NCBI GenBank assembly: GCA_018712785.1
Contig: DVGK01000108.1
Coordinates: 1-38,051 of the forward strand
Source of the DNA: Candidatus Choladousia intestinavium
Lineage (GTDB): Bacteria; Bacillota; Clostridia; Lachnospirales; Lachnospiraceae
DNA length: 38,051 bases
Direction of reading: 5' to 3'
A program made the position numbers and the translations under genes. The first letter of the stretch is position 1. The number at the start of each line of letters is the position of its first letter. Positions 24,680 through 33,956 of the stretch are shown here, one piece after another. The notes below the pieces were generated by a model. The model did no database searches. It saw nothing but the letters and a program-made list of their open reading frames with translations, and had not been told where the DNA came from.

Positions 24680-26137
24680 ATGAGATTAGAAAAGCTGTTG
24701 GAAGGGCTGGAGTACCAGTGCCTTCAGGGTTCGGCAGATATAGAGATCAGGGAGGTTGCCAATGATTCCAGACAGGCCGGAGAAGGTTCTCTGTTTATCT
24801 GCATCAAAGGCGCGGTGACAGACGGACACCAGTATGTTCCCCAGGTGGTGCAGGCCGGGGTAAAGGCGCTGGTGGTGCAGGAGAGGGTGGAAGCTCCGGC
24901 AGATGTGACGGTGATTCAGGTCCCGGATACGCGGTATGCCATGGCACTGATTTCGGCGGCCTATTACGGGCATCCCGCGGAGGAGATGAAGATCATAGGA
25001 ATCACGGGAACGAAAGGCAAGACCACTACCACCTATATGATTAAGTCGATTCTGGAGGGAGCCGGCTATAAAGTGGGCCTAATGGGGACCATTGAGGTGA
25101 TTATCGGAGACAGGGTGATTCCAGCTGACAATACCACACCGGAATCCTGCACCATCCAGAAATATCTCAGAGAGATGGCGGACGCAGGCTGCCAGGTGGT
25201 AGTGATGGAAGTGTCTTCCCAGGGGCTGATGCTTCACCGCACAGCGGGGATCCCCTTTGAGCTGGGGATTTTTACCAATATTGAGCCGGACCATATCGGC
25301 CCGGCAGAGCACAGCAGTTTTGAGGATTATCTTGCCTGCAAAAGCAGGCTGTTCAGACAGTGCCGGGTGGGGATCGTAAACCAGGATGACGCCCATGTAG
25401 AGCAGATTCTGAAAGATCATACCTGCCAGGTGGAAAGCTTCGGATTTTCTCCGGAGGCAGGACTTCGGGCAGAGGATCTTCACCTGGTAAACCGGCCGGG
25501 ATATCTGGGGATCGCTTACAAAGTTACCGGGAAAATGGAGCTGGATGTGGAGATTGACATACCGGGAAAATTCAGCGTATACAACTCTCTGGCGGCCATC
25601 GCAGTATGCCGTCATTTTCAGGTGTCCAGGGAAAACATCCTGAAGGCTTTGAAGGAAGCCAAGGTGAAGGGCAGAGTGGAGATGGTGAAGGTATCGGACG
25701 ACTTTACTCTGATGATTGACTACGCCCACAACGCCATGGCCCTGGAAAGCCTGCTGACTACCTTGGCGGAGTACCGTCCCAACCGGCTGGTATGCGTCTT
25801 CGGATGCGGCGGGAACCGCTCAAAGCTGCGCCGCTATGAGATGGGGGAGGTGTCGGGCCGCCTGGCGGACCTGACGGTGATTACCTCGGATAATCCCCGC
25901 TATGAGAAGCCGGAGGATATTATAGAAGATATCGTGACAGGAATCAGAAAGACAGACGGGAAGTATGTGAAGATTACGGATCGCAAGGAAGCCATTGCCT
26001 ACGCCATTCATCACGGAGAGCCGGGAGATCTGATTGTCATTGCCGGAAAAGGCCATGAGGATTATCAGGAGATCCGGGGGAAAAAGTACCCTATGGATGA
26101 CCGTGTGCTGATTCAGGAGATACTGGAGGGAAGATAG
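24680..26137 (+). CDS. murE: UDP-N-acetylmuramoyl-tripeptide synthetase (DAP-adding type)
   Basis: 485 residues. It ligates the third amino acid onto UDP-MurNAc-L-Ala-D-Glu in the cytoplasm, an essential step of wall precursor synthesis. Visible are the ATP-binding GTKGKTTTT (about 109-117), NTTPES (about 151-156), the carbamylated-lysine region YLACKSRLF, and YAHN before the C-terminal domain. DNPRYE (404-409) is the signature of meso-diaminopimelate specificity. The start is the ATG at 24680 with GGAGG about ten bases upstream and an extended -10 promoter before it. priA begins ten bases after its stop, so it heads an operon. Confidence 0.97.
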   Translation: MRLEKLLEGLEYQCLQGSADIEIREVANDSRQAGEGSLFICIKGAVTDGHQYVPQVVQAGVKALVVQERVEAPADVTVIQVPDTRYAMALISAAYYGHPAEEMKIIGITGTKGKTTTTYMIKSILEGAGYKVGLMGTIEVIIGDRVIPADNTTPESCTIQKYLREMADAGCQVVVMEVSSQGLMLHRTAGIPFELGIFTNIEPDHIGPAEHSSFEDYLACKSRLFRQCRVGIVNQDDAHVEQILKDHTCQVESFGFSPEAGLRAEDLHLVNRPGYLGIAYKVTGKMELDVEIDIPGKFSVYNSLAAIAVCRHFQVSRENILKALKEAKVKGRVEMVKVSDDFTLMIDYAHNAMALESLLTTLAEYRPNRLVCVFGCGGNRSKLRRYEMGEVSGRLADLTVITSDNPRYEKPEDIIEDIVTGIRKTDGKYVKITDRKEAIAYAIHHGEPGDLIVIAGKGHEDYQEIRGKKYPMDDRVLIQEILEGR

Positions 26138-26146
26138 AAGAGATTT

Positions 26147-28366
26147 ATGGAGTTATACGCGGATATCATTCTTGATATCTCACACAGCAGCCTTGACAAG
26201 ACATTTCAATACAGGGTTCCCGAATCCCTTGCAAAGATTCTGGAGCCGGGAAATGTTGTGGAGATTCCCTTCGGGGCCGGGAACCGGACAAGAACAGGAT
26301 ATGTCATGGGGATTTCCGAACATCCGAAAATTCCTCTCGAGAAAATGAAGGAGATCCAAAGGATTGTCATGGACTTCGCGGGGACAGATTCAAAGCTTAC
26401 AGCCCTGGCCCTGTGGATGAGGGACTATTATGGTTCTACCATGGCCCAGGCTCTGCGCACGGTTCTCCCCATAAGGAAGAAGACCGCTTCCAGGCAGAAA
26501 AGGACGCTGGTGCGGCTGGTTTCCGAAAAAGAGGCCGGGGAGATCCTGGAGGTTTTCCGAAGGAAAAACCAGAAGGCCAGGGCCAGGCTGTGGGAGGCTC
26601 TCCTTGTTCAGCCGCGGCTTCCCTATGAGGCAGCCACAGGAGGGCTGGGAGTTGCCCCGTCTGTTATAAGAGCTCTGGAGGAGAGAAAGCTTCTTGCCTG
26701 TGAGACGGACACGGTTTATCGCAGAACCTTTCAGGCTCCCGAAGGAGGAGAGACGGAAAAAAAGCTTTGTCTGACGGAAGAGCAGGAGGCAGTGATAAGA
26801 GGGATTGCGGAAGACGCGGATCCCTCCGGGAAATATCTGATTCACGGCGTGACCGGCAGCGGCAAGACAGAGGTTTATATGGAACTGATCGCCAGGACTG
26901 TGTCAGAAGGGAAGCAGGCCATTCTTCTGATTCCGGAAATCTCTCTTACGTATCAGAACGTAATGAGGTTTTACGGGCGTTTCGGCGAGAGAGTATCGGT
27001 GCTTCACTCAAGGCTGTCCCAGGGAGAGCGGTACGATCAGTTTGAACGAGCCAGATCCGGCGATCTTGATGTGATGATCGGCCCCCGTTCGGCTCTCTTT
27101 ACTCCCTTTCCCAATCTTGGGATGATTATTATCGACGAGGAGCATGAACCTTCTTATCAGAGTGAGAATGCTCCCCGCTACCATGCCAGGGAGACGGCGG
27201 TAAAAAGAGGAGAGCTGGAGCAGGCGAAGGTGATTCTGGGTTCGGCGACTCCTTCCATGGAGGCTTACTACGGGGCAATGCAGGGAAAATACCGCCTGTT
27301 CCGGATGAGGAACCGGCCCGGCGGCGGACAGCTTCCAAGAGTGGAGATCGTAGATCTGAAGCAGGAGCTGCGCAGGGGAAATAAATCTGTATTGAGCAGG
27401 CTTCTCTATGAGAAACTGGAGGAGTGCCTGAATGGGGGCAGGCAGGCTATGCTGTTCTTAAACAGGCGGGGCTATGCAGGCTTCGTCTCCTGCCGGTCCT
27501 GCGGCCATGTGATAAAATGTCCCCACTGCGACGTGTCCCTTTCCCTTCACAGAGGCGGAAGGCTTTTCTGCCACTACTGCGGCTACAGCCAGCCGGCCCC
27601 TTCAAAATGCTCCGAGTGCGGGTCGCCTTTTATCGGAAGCTTTCGGGCAGGGACCCAGCAGATTGAGAAGCTGGTGTCAGAGGCCTTTCCAGAGGCCAGG
27701 ATTCTCCGGATGGACGCGGACACCACAAAAGGAAAAGAGGGGCATCAGGAGATTCTGAAGGCTTTCGGAGAACACCGGGCGGACATTCTCATCGGTACCC
27801 AGATGATAGTGAAAGGCCATGATTTTCCCCGGGTGACTCTTATGGGAGTGCTGGCGGCGGATCTGTCTTTGCACATCAGCGACTACCGGGCGGCGGAGCG
27901 GACTTTTCAGCTGCTGACCCAGGCGGCCGGCCGGGCAGGAAGAGGCAGGGATCCGGGAGAAGTGGTGATCCAGACGTATGACCCTGAGCATTACGCGGTG
28001 GTATGCGGAGCGAAACAGGATTATGAAGCTTTTTACAGACAGGAGATCGCCTACCGGCAGCTGTCTGGATATCCTCCGGCAGGAGGGCTTCTGGCCATCC
28101 ACTGTATGTCTCAGGATCAGGAAAAGCTGGAGCTGGCGGTATCTTATCTGGGCAGGTTTGCCAGACAGGCGGCCGCTCCCAGAAACGCGGCGGTCATGGG
28201 ACCGGCGGATGAAGTCCTTTCAAAAATAAACGACATATACCGGAAGGTCCTTTACATTAAGCATGAGGATCCGGGAATTCTGATACGCATTAAAAACCTC
28301 ATGGAGCAGTATATTTCTATGAATGAAGGCTTCCAGGGGATTCAGATACATTTTGAACACAGATAA
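26147..28366 (+). CDS. priA: Primosomal protein N' (replication restart helicase)
   Basis: 739 residues. PriA recognises stalled or collapsed forks and reloads the replicative helicase. Domains in order are the N-terminal 3'-DNA-binding part, a winged helix, and the helicase core with Walker A GVTGSGKTE (about 234-242) and DEEH (about 330-333). A zinc module follows with eight cysteines in pairs (CRSCG, CPHC, CHYCG, CSECG, about 450-495), with the C-terminal helicase lobe after it (QAAGRAGRG). All key motifs are present. The ATG at 26147 is ten bases after murE; the upstream AGAAGAG is a modest ribosome binding site, consistent with translational coupling. Confidence 0.97.
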   Translation: MELYADIILDISHSSLDKTFQYRVPESLAKILEPGNVVEIPFGAGNRTRTGYVMGISEHPKIPLEKMKEIQRIVMDFAGTDSKLTALALWMRDYYGSTMAQALRTVLPIRKKTASRQKRTLVRLVSEKEAGEILEVFRRKNQKARARLWEALLVQPRLPYEAATGGLGVAPSVIRALEERKLLACETDTVYRRTFQAPEGGETEKKLCLTEEQEAVIRGIAEDADPSGKYLIHGVTGSGKTEVYMELIARTVSEGKQAILLIPEISLTYQNVMRFYGRFGERVSVLHSRLSQGERYDQFERARSGDLDVMIGPRSALFTPFPNLGMIIIDEEHEPSYQSENAPRYHARETAVKRGELEQAKVILGSATPSMEAYYGAMQGKYRLFRMRNRPGGGQLPRVEIVDLKQELRRGNKSVLSRLLYEKLEECLNGGRQAMLFLNRRGYAGFVSCRSCGHVIKCPHCDVSLSLHRGGRLFCHYCGYSQPAPSKCSECGSPFIGSFRAGTQQIEKLVSEAFPEARILRMDADTTKGKEGHQEILKAFGEHRADILIGTQMIVKGHDFPRVTLMGVLAADLSLHISDYRAAERTFQLLTQAAGRAGRGRDPGEVVIQTYDPEHYAVVCGAKQDYEAFYRQEIAYRQLSGYPPAGGLLAIHCMSQDQEKLELAVSYLGRFARQAAAPRNAAVMGPADEVLSKINDIYRKVLYIKHEDPGILIRIKNLMEQYISMNEGFQGIQIHFEHR

Positions 28367-28390
28367 AAAGAGAAAATGGAGGAAAGAATC

Positions 28391-28897
28391 ATGGCGCTTA
28401 GAAAAATTCGGATTATGGGGGACGATATACTTACAAAGGTGTGCAGACCGGTGGAGCAGATGACTCCCAGAACCCGGACACTGGTACAGGATATGCTGGA
28501 CACCATGTATGACGCCAACGGCGTGGGACTGGCAGCTCCCCAGGTAGGTATATTAAAACGGATTGTGGTAATTGATATAGGAGAAGGTCCTCTTGTGATG
28601 ATTAACCCTGAGATTCTTGAGAGAGAGGGGGAACAGACCGGACAGGAGGGATGCTTAAGCCTTCCGGGGCAGGCCGGCATGGTGACTCGGCCCAATTACG
28701 TAAAGGCAAGAGCTTTCGATCTGGAGATGCAGCCTTACGAGGTAGAGGGAGAGGGACTGCTGGCCCGGGCTATCTGTCATGAGCTGGATCATTTGGACGG
28801 AATCATGTACGTACGGTTTGTGGAAGGAGAGCTTTTCGACGTATCCGGCGATGAAGAGGAAGAAGAGCCGGAGGACAAGGAAGGGAATGAGGCCTGA
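28391..28897 (+). CDS. def: Peptide deformylase
   Basis: 168 residues. It removes the formyl group from the N-terminal methionine of new proteins. All three family motifs are present: GVGLAAPQVG (about 43-52), EGCLSLPG (about 86-93) and HELDHLDG (about 130-137); these give the Cys and two His metal ligands and the catalytic Glu. A strongly acidic tail of about 20 residues follows the enzyme core. The start is the ATG at 28391, eight bases after GGAGG; an in-frame ATG at 28376 overlaps that site and is rejected. fmt, which installs the same formyl group on Met-tRNA, begins two bases after its stop. Confidence 0.96.
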   Translation: MALRKIRIMGDDILTKVCRPVEQMTPRTRTLVQDMLDTMYDANGVGLAAPQVGILKRIVVIDIGEGPLVMINPEILEREGEQTGQEGCLSLPGQAGMVTRPNYVKARAFDLEMQPYEVEGEGLLARAICHELDHLDGIMYVRFVEGELFDVSGDEEEEEPEDKEGNEA

Positions 28898-28898
28898 A

Positions 28899-29855
28899 AT
28901 GATTCAGAATGTTGTATTTATGGGAACTCCGGATTTCGCGGTGGGGACGCTGCAGGCGCTGATCCGGTCCAGATATCAGGTGAAGGCGGTATTCTGTCAG
29001 CCTGACAAGCCAAAGGGGAGAGGAAAATCCCTTGCCATGCCGCCAGTGAAGGAAAAAGCCATGGAGGCAGGGATTGCCGTATATCAGCCGGAGAAAATCC
29101 GTGAGGAGAGATGGCTGGCAAAAGTGGAAGAGCTGAAGCCGGATGTGATCGTGGTGGTGGCTTTCGGACAGATTCTTCCGGAGCGGGTGTTAAAGGCGGC
29201 GAAATACGGATGCGTCAATGTACACGCGTCCCTTCTCCCAAAATACAGGGGAGCGGCGCCGATTCAGTGGGCAGTGATAGACGGAGAGAAGGTCTCCGGG
29301 GTTACCACCATGCGGATGGATGCCGGACTTGATACCGGAGATATGATTCTGCGAAGGGAGGTGCCTCTGGACGCGGAAGAGACCGGCGGAAGCCTCTTTG
29401 ACAAGCTTTCCGCAGTAGGGGCGGAGCTTCTGATCGAGACCCTGGATGCGATCAGTGAGGGGAGAGCCGTATACCATCCCCAGCCCAAGGAGAGTCCCAC
29501 TCCCTATGCGTCTATGCTGACGAAGAAGCAGGGGGAGATTTCCTGGGAGCAGCCGGCGGAAAAAATCGAGTGCCTGATCCGGGGGCTGAATCCCTGGCCC
29601 AGCGCATATACGTATTACCGGGGGAAGATGCTGAAGATCTGGAAAGCCGAAGCGCTGCCAGACAATCCGGGAGAGAAGGGGATGCCGGGAGAGGCAGCCC
29701 GGGTGACGAAGCATTCTCTTGAAATCCAGACCGGAGACGGTTTCCTTTCCATAAAGGAGCTTCAGCCGGAGGGCAAGAAGAGGATGGGAATTGATGAGTT
29801 CCTGCGGGGATATCCTGTGGAAAACGGGGAGGTTTTTGGAAGAGTAAAGGAGTGA
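28899..29855 (+). CDS. fmt: Methionyl-tRNA formyltransferase
   Basis: 318 residues. It transfers formyl from 10-formyltetrahydrofolate to initiator Met-tRNA. The N-terminal Rossmann-like domain opens with VVFMGTPDFAV. The catalytic Asn and His lie in VNVHASLLPKYRGAAPIQ, and the catalytic Asp lies in MDAGLDTGD. The C-terminal OB-like domain follows from about residue 205 (IRGLNPWPSA). The start is the ATG at 28899 with GAGG six bases upstream; an ATG at 28887 would add four residues and cannot be fully excluded. It directly follows def, and the zinc peptidase gene starts five bases after its stop. Confidence 0.96.
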   Translation: MIQNVVFMGTPDFAVGTLQALIRSRYQVKAVFCQPDKPKGRGKSLAMPPVKEKAMEAGIAVYQPEKIREERWLAKVEELKPDVIVVVAFGQILPERVLKAAKYGCVNVHASLLPKYRGAAPIQWAVIDGEKVSGVTTMRMDAGLDTGDMILRREVPLDAEETGGSLFDKLSAVGAELLIETLDAISEGRAVYHPQPKESPTPYASMLTKKQGEISWEQPAEKIECLIRGLNPWPSAYTYYRGKMLKIWKAEALPDNPGEKGMPGEAARVTKHSLEIQTGDGFLSIKELQPEGKKRMGIDEFLRGYPVENGEVFGRVKE

Positions 29856-29859
29856 TGAT

Positions 29860-30603
29860 ATGTTTCTTCTGACATCGGGAGTAAATGCTTTTTACGGTTA
29901 CGGCTACGGAGGCTATCCATATATGTTTGACTGGACGTACCTTCTGGTGATTGCCGGGCTGATTCTGTCTTTGGCGGCTTCAGCCAATGTAAAAAGCACC
30001 TTTTCAAAATATTCAAGAGTCCGCAGCGTTTCAGGCCTGACCGGAGCCAAGGCGGCGGCCCGGGTTCTTCACACTGCGGGGATCTATGACGTAACCATTG
30101 AGAGAGTATCAGGAAGCCTGACGGATCATTACGACCCCAGGACCAGGACGCTGCGGCTTTCCGACAGTACGTACGGCTCGGCTTCTGTGGCGGCTGTCTG
30201 CGTGGCGGCCCACGAGTGCGGCCATGCGGTTCAGCATCAGAAGCATTACGGGCCCCTGGTGCTGAGAAGCACCCTGGTACCGGCCGCGAATTTCGGTTCT
30301 ACCTTGGCATGGCCGGTTTTTCTGCTGGGACTGATTTTTTCCATGCAGCCTCTTCTGACCATCGGGATTGTGCTGTTTTCTCTGGCAGTGATTTTCCAGC
30401 TTGTGACTCTGCCGGTGGAGTTTAACGCTTCCTCCCGGGCGCTGCGGATTCTGGAGAGCAGCCGTATGCTGGGGGATTCAGAGCTGACGGCAGGCAGAAA
30501 GGTTTTGCGGGCAGCGGCCCTTACGTACGTAGCCGGGCTGGTGTCATCCGTTCTTCAGCTTCTCCGTCTGATTATACTGGCAGGAGGAAGAAGACGTGAC
30601 TAA
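29860..30603 (+). CDS. YugP-type neutral zinc metallopeptidase, membrane-bound
   Basis: 247 residues. It has an N-terminal aromatic/Gly segment, a membrane helix (about 28-43), the zinc-binding HECGHAVQ (about 118-125), two more membrane helices (about 145-187), and the third-ligand Glu in LPVEFNAS. A last helix sits near the C-terminus. This is the Zn_peptidase_2/YugP family, whose substrates are unknown. The start is the ATG at 29860 with AAGGAG seven bases upstream. Its last eight bases overlap rsmB, a sign of translational coupling in the housekeeping run. Confidence 0.9.
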   Translation: MFLLTSGVNAFYGYGYGGYPYMFDWTYLLVIAGLILSLAASANVKSTFSKYSRVRSVSGLTGAKAAARVLHTAGIYDVTIERVSGSLTDHYDPRTRTLRLSDSTYGSASVAAVCVAAHECGHAVQHQKHYGPLVLRSTLVPAANFGSTLAWPVFLLGLIFSMQPLLTIGIVLFSLAVIFQLVTLPVEFNASSRALRILESSRMLGDSELTAGRKVLRAAALTYVAGLVSSVLQLLRLIILAGGRRRD

Positions 30604-31957
30604 GCCTGTGAATTTGCGAGAGATTGTGCTGGGCATCCTCCTTGAGATCACCGAGGAGGAAGCCTACAGCCACGTTGTGATACGGAATGTACTGGAAAAA
30701 TACCAGTACCTGGATAAGCGGGACCGGGCCTTTATCTCCCGGACCGCGGAGGGAACGCTGGAGCATATGATTCAGCTGGATTATATTATCGAGCAGTTTT
30801 CCAATGTTCCTGTCTACAATATGAAACCGGTCATCCGGAACCTTCTCCGCATGTCTGTGTATCAGCTGAAGTATATGGACAGCGTTCCGGACAGCGCCGC
30901 CGTTAACGAGGCGGTGAGGCTGGCTCAGAAAAAAGGATTTTACAATCTCAAAGGGTTTGTAAACGGTGTTCTGCGGAATACGGCCAGGAGACTCAGCCAG
31001 GTGCGGTATCCGGACCCGGCCAGGGAACCTCTTCATTATCTTTCTGTAAAATATTCTTTTCCAATCTGGATGCTGAATAAATGGGTGATGCAGTTCGGGT
31101 ATGAGGTGACAGAACGCATCTGCCGCGATTCCCATATGGAAAAAGGGACTACCGTGCGGTGTGATTTCGAGAAGGCCTCTAAGGAAGAAATTATGCTGGA
31201 GCTGGAGAAGCAGAATATTCAGGTAAGGCAGCATCCCTATCTTGACTATGCCCTGGTTATTTCTCATTATAATTATATTGACGCAGTATCTGCCTTTAAA
31301 AAAGGATGGATTTACGTACAGGATATCAGTTCTATGCTGGTGGCGGAGGCGGCGGCCCCAAATTGGGGAGATTACTGCATCGATGTATGCGCGGCTCCGG
31401 GGGGAAAGAGCCTCCACATTTCAGAAAAGCTCATGGGAAGCGGTTACGTGGAAGCCAGAGATATCTCGGAGAGAAAGGTAAAGCGGATGCAGGAAAACAT
31501 CGAGAGAAGCAGCGCCATCAATATCCGGGCTATGGTAAAGGACGCCACCGTGTACGATCCCGAATCCTACCAGAGAGCTGATATCGTATTGGCAGACGTG
31601 CCCTGCTCCGGTCTGGGAGTCATTGGGAAGAAGCAGGATATTAAATATAAAATGTCGGAAAAAAGGCAGCAGGATATTATTAAGGTACAGAGGAAAATTC
31701 TGGATACGGTGCAGAATTATGTGCGTCCAGGGGGAGTCCTGATTTACAGTACCTGTACCATCGGAGCGGATGAAAACCAGTACAATATAAAATGGTTTCT
31801 GGAAAATTATCCTTTTAAGCTGGAAAATCTGGATCCGTACCTGTGCCGGGAGCTCAGGGGCAGGACCACAAAGGGCGGCTACATTCAGCTCCTTCCGGGT
31901 GTCCATGAGTCGGACGGCTTCTTTATTGCCAGACTGCGCCGCCTCGTGGAGGAATAG
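30596..31957 (+). CDS. rsmB: 16S rRNA (cytosine-967-C5) methyltransferase
   Basis: 453 residues. It methylates C967 of 16S rRNA using SAM. An N-terminal NusB-like RNA-binding domain (about 1-135) precedes the methyltransferase domain with the SAM motif DVCAAPGGKS (about 262-271). Both m5C-family cysteines are present: Cys337 in DVPCSGLG and Cys387 in YSTCTI. The start is GTG at 30596, behind AGGAGGAAG, overlapping the preceding gene by eight bases. The C-terminal end FFIARLRR is typical of the family. Residue length fits Firmicute RsmB. Confidence 0.95.
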   Translation: MTKPVNLREIVLGILLEITEEEAYSHVVIRNVLEKYQYLDKRDRAFISRTAEGTLEHMIQLDYIIEQFSNVPVYNMKPVIRNLLRMSVYQLKYMDSVPDSAAVNEAVRLAQKKGFYNLKGFVNGVLRNTARRLSQVRYPDPAREPLHYLSVKYSFPIWMLNKWVMQFGYEVTERICRDSHMEKGTTVRCDFEKASKEEIMLELEKQNIQVRQHPYLDYALVISHYNYIDAVSAFKKGWIYVQDISSMLVAEAAAPNWGDYCIDVCAAPGGKSLHISEKLMGSGYVEARDISERKVKRMQENIERSSAINIRAMVKDATVYDPESYQRADIVLADVPCSGLGVIGKKQDIKYKMSEKRQQDIIKVQRKILDTVQNYVRPGGVLIYSTCTIGADENQYNIKWFLENYPFKLENLDPYLCRELRGRTTKGGYIQLLPGVHESDGFFIARLRRLVEE

Positions 31958-32044
31958 AAGCGGCGCTTTAAAGGAAGGAGGCTGCTGGCACGGATGTCCG
32001 GATTTTTAGGAAAACCGAACAGCGAGAGCAGAGTAGGAGGAAAT

Positions 32045-33088
32045 ATGGATCTTAAGTCAATGACTCTTGCGGAAGTAACGCAGGCAGTAGCCTGTATGGG
32101 AGAGAAGCCGTTCAGAGCCAGGCAGCTGTATCAGTGGTTGCATCAGAAGCTGGCAACGGACTACGATGAGATGACGAATCTCCCCAAGGATTTCCGGGAA
32201 AGGCTGAAGGAACAGTACCCCTTAACCGTTCTGACTTTGGCGGAACGGCTGGTTTCCAAACAGGACGGGACTGAAAAATATCTTTTCGCTCTTCCGGACG
32301 GGAATGTAATCGAAAGCGTTCTGATGCGGTACAGGCATGGAAACTCAGTGTGCATTTCTTCCCAGGCAGGCTGCCGTATGGGGTGCAGGTTCTGCGCCTC
32401 CACCCTGGGAGGCCTGATTCGGAACCTGCTTCCTTCGGAGATGCTGGAACAGGTATACAGAATACAGAATGTGACAGGGGAGAGGGTTTCCCACCTTGTG
32501 GTGATGGGGACAGGAGAGCCCTTGGATAATTATGAGAATCTTCTTCGCTTTCTGGAGCTGCTCACAGATGAAAACGGTCTGCATATCAGCCAGAGAAACG
32601 TAACGGTTTCCACCTGCGGCCTGGTAGAAAAGATACGCAGTCTGGCACATGAGAAGCTGCAGATCACGCTGGCTCTTTCTCTTCACGCCCCTACCCAGGA
32701 AAAGAGAAAAAAATTGATGCCTGTGGCATATAAATATGAACTGGAGGAAGTGCTGGACGCCTGCAGATATTATTTCCGTCAGACCGGGCGAAGAGTCACT
32801 TTTGAATACAGCCTGGTAAGGGGAGTCAATGACACAGAGGAAGACGCGGAGCAGCTTGGCGGACTCATAAAAGATATGAACTGTCATGTGAACCTGATCC
32901 CGGTGAATCCCATCGCGGAGCGGGACTATGTACCCTCAAAAGAGGGGAGAATCGCTGCTTTTAAAAATAAACTTGAAAAAAATCGAATAAATGTTACTAT
33001 TAGAAGAGAAATGGGCCGTGACATCCAGGGGGCCTGCGGGCAGCTTCGGAGAAGCTATCTCTCCGGGAACAACGGTACACAGTTATGA
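32045..33088 (+). CDS. rlmN: 23S rRNA (adenine-2503-C2)/tRNA adenine-37 methyltransferase, radical SAM
   Basis: 347 residues. It methylates A2503 of 23S rRNA, and A37 of some tRNAs, by a radical SAM mechanism. The radical SAM cluster is CRMGCRFC (Cys110, Cys114, Cys117). The methyl-carrying cysteine near the C-terminus is Cys331 in GACGQLR. GTGEPLDNYEN and VNLIPVNP are further family motifs. The start chosen is the ATG at 32045 behind AGGAGG (four-base spacer), which gives the expected short N-terminus MDLKSMTL. The in-frame ATG at 31994 would add 17 residues unlike the family. Confidence 0.96.
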   Translation: MDLKSMTLAEVTQAVACMGEKPFRARQLYQWLHQKLATDYDEMTNLPKDFRERLKEQYPLTVLTLAERLVSKQDGTEKYLFALPDGNVIESVLMRYRHGNSVCISSQAGCRMGCRFCASTLGGLIRNLLPSEMLEQVYRIQNVTGERVSHLVVMGTGEPLDNYENLLRFLELLTDENGLHISQRNVTVSTCGLVEKIRSLAHEKLQITLALSLHAPTQEKRKKLMPVAYKYELEEVLDACRYYFRQTGRRVTFEYSLVRGVNDTEEDAEQLGGLIKDMNCHVNLIPVNPIAERDYVPSKEGRIAAFKNKLEKNRINVTIRREMGRDIQGACGQLRRSYLSGNNGTQL

Positions 33089-33196
33089 CAGGCAAGAGAT
33101 CCGGCATGGGTTTTTGCCTCATCGAAAGGGAATGAAAGCGACCGTTTGGCAGGGCCGGACTGCTGCGGAAGAGCAGGGAAGAGAAAGGAAACACAT

Positions 33197-33916
33197 ATGG
33201 ATACATACTGTATTACAGACATCGGGAAGCGGCGTTCTATGAATGAGGACTGCGTATACGCGTCCGATCAGCCGGTGGGAAATCTTCCGAACCTGCTGAT
33301 TGTGGCAGACGGAATGGGCGGCCACAATGCGGGAGAGCTTGCTTCACGCTTTACCGTAGAATCGATAGTGGACTATATCGGAAAAGCAGCAGAGGATCGT
33401 CCGATTCCTCTTTTAAGTCATGCGATCCATCAGGCAAATGAGAACGTAATTGAGAAGGCCAAGACGGAAAAAAGCCTGGAAGGCATGGGAACCACAGTAG
33501 TGGCGGCCACGATCCAGGGAAGCTACCTTTATGTGGCAAACGTAGGTGACAGCAGGCTGTATCTGATCGATAAGGATATTACGCAGATTACCAGGGATCA
33601 TTCTCTTGTTGAGGAAATGATCCGGGTGGGAGAGTTGAAAAGAGAGGATGCCAGGACACATCCGGACCGGAATGTAATCACCCGGGCCATCGGTGTGAAG
33701 GAGCCTGTGCGGATTGATTTTTTTGATATGAAGCTGGAAAAAGGCGATATTATTTTACTTTGTTCAGACGGACTGACGAATATGGTTGAGGATCGGGATA
33801 TCCTTAAGCTCGTAAAGAAGAGCGGTTCCTTAAAAGAGGCGGCCAGCCGCCTTGTGACGGAAGCGAATAAGAACGGAGGAAAGGACAACATCTCTGTTGT
33901 CCTTGCAGAGTATTAG
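33197..33916 (+). CDS. prpC: PP2C-type Ser/Thr protein phosphatase, partner of PrkC
   Basis: 239 residues. It removes phosphate from Ser/Thr residues, including those added by the kinase encoded next. The PP2C metal-binding motifs are in order: an N-terminal IGKRRSMNED, ADGMGGHNAGE (about 38-48), VANVGDSRLYL (about 112-122), CSDGLTNMV and GGKDNISVV near the end. No membrane segment, so cytoplasmic. The start is the ATG at 33197 behind AAAGGAAAC. The prpC-prkC-rsgA-rpe order is conserved in Firmicutes and supports the assignment. Confidence 0.95.
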   Translation: MDTYCITDIGKRRSMNEDCVYASDQPVGNLPNLLIVADGMGGHNAGELASRFTVESIVDYIGKAAEDRPIPLLSHAIHQANENVIEKAKTEKSLEGMGTTVVAATIQGSYLYVANVGDSRLYLIDKDITQITRDHSLVEEMIRVGELKREDARTHPDRNVITRAIGVKEPVRIDFFDMKLEKGDIILLCSDGLTNMVEDRDILKLVKKSGSLKEAASRLVTEANKNGGKDNISVVLAEY

Positions 33917-33956
33917 ATTCTGAGATACTGTCGGTTTTGAATAATGGGGAATGAAT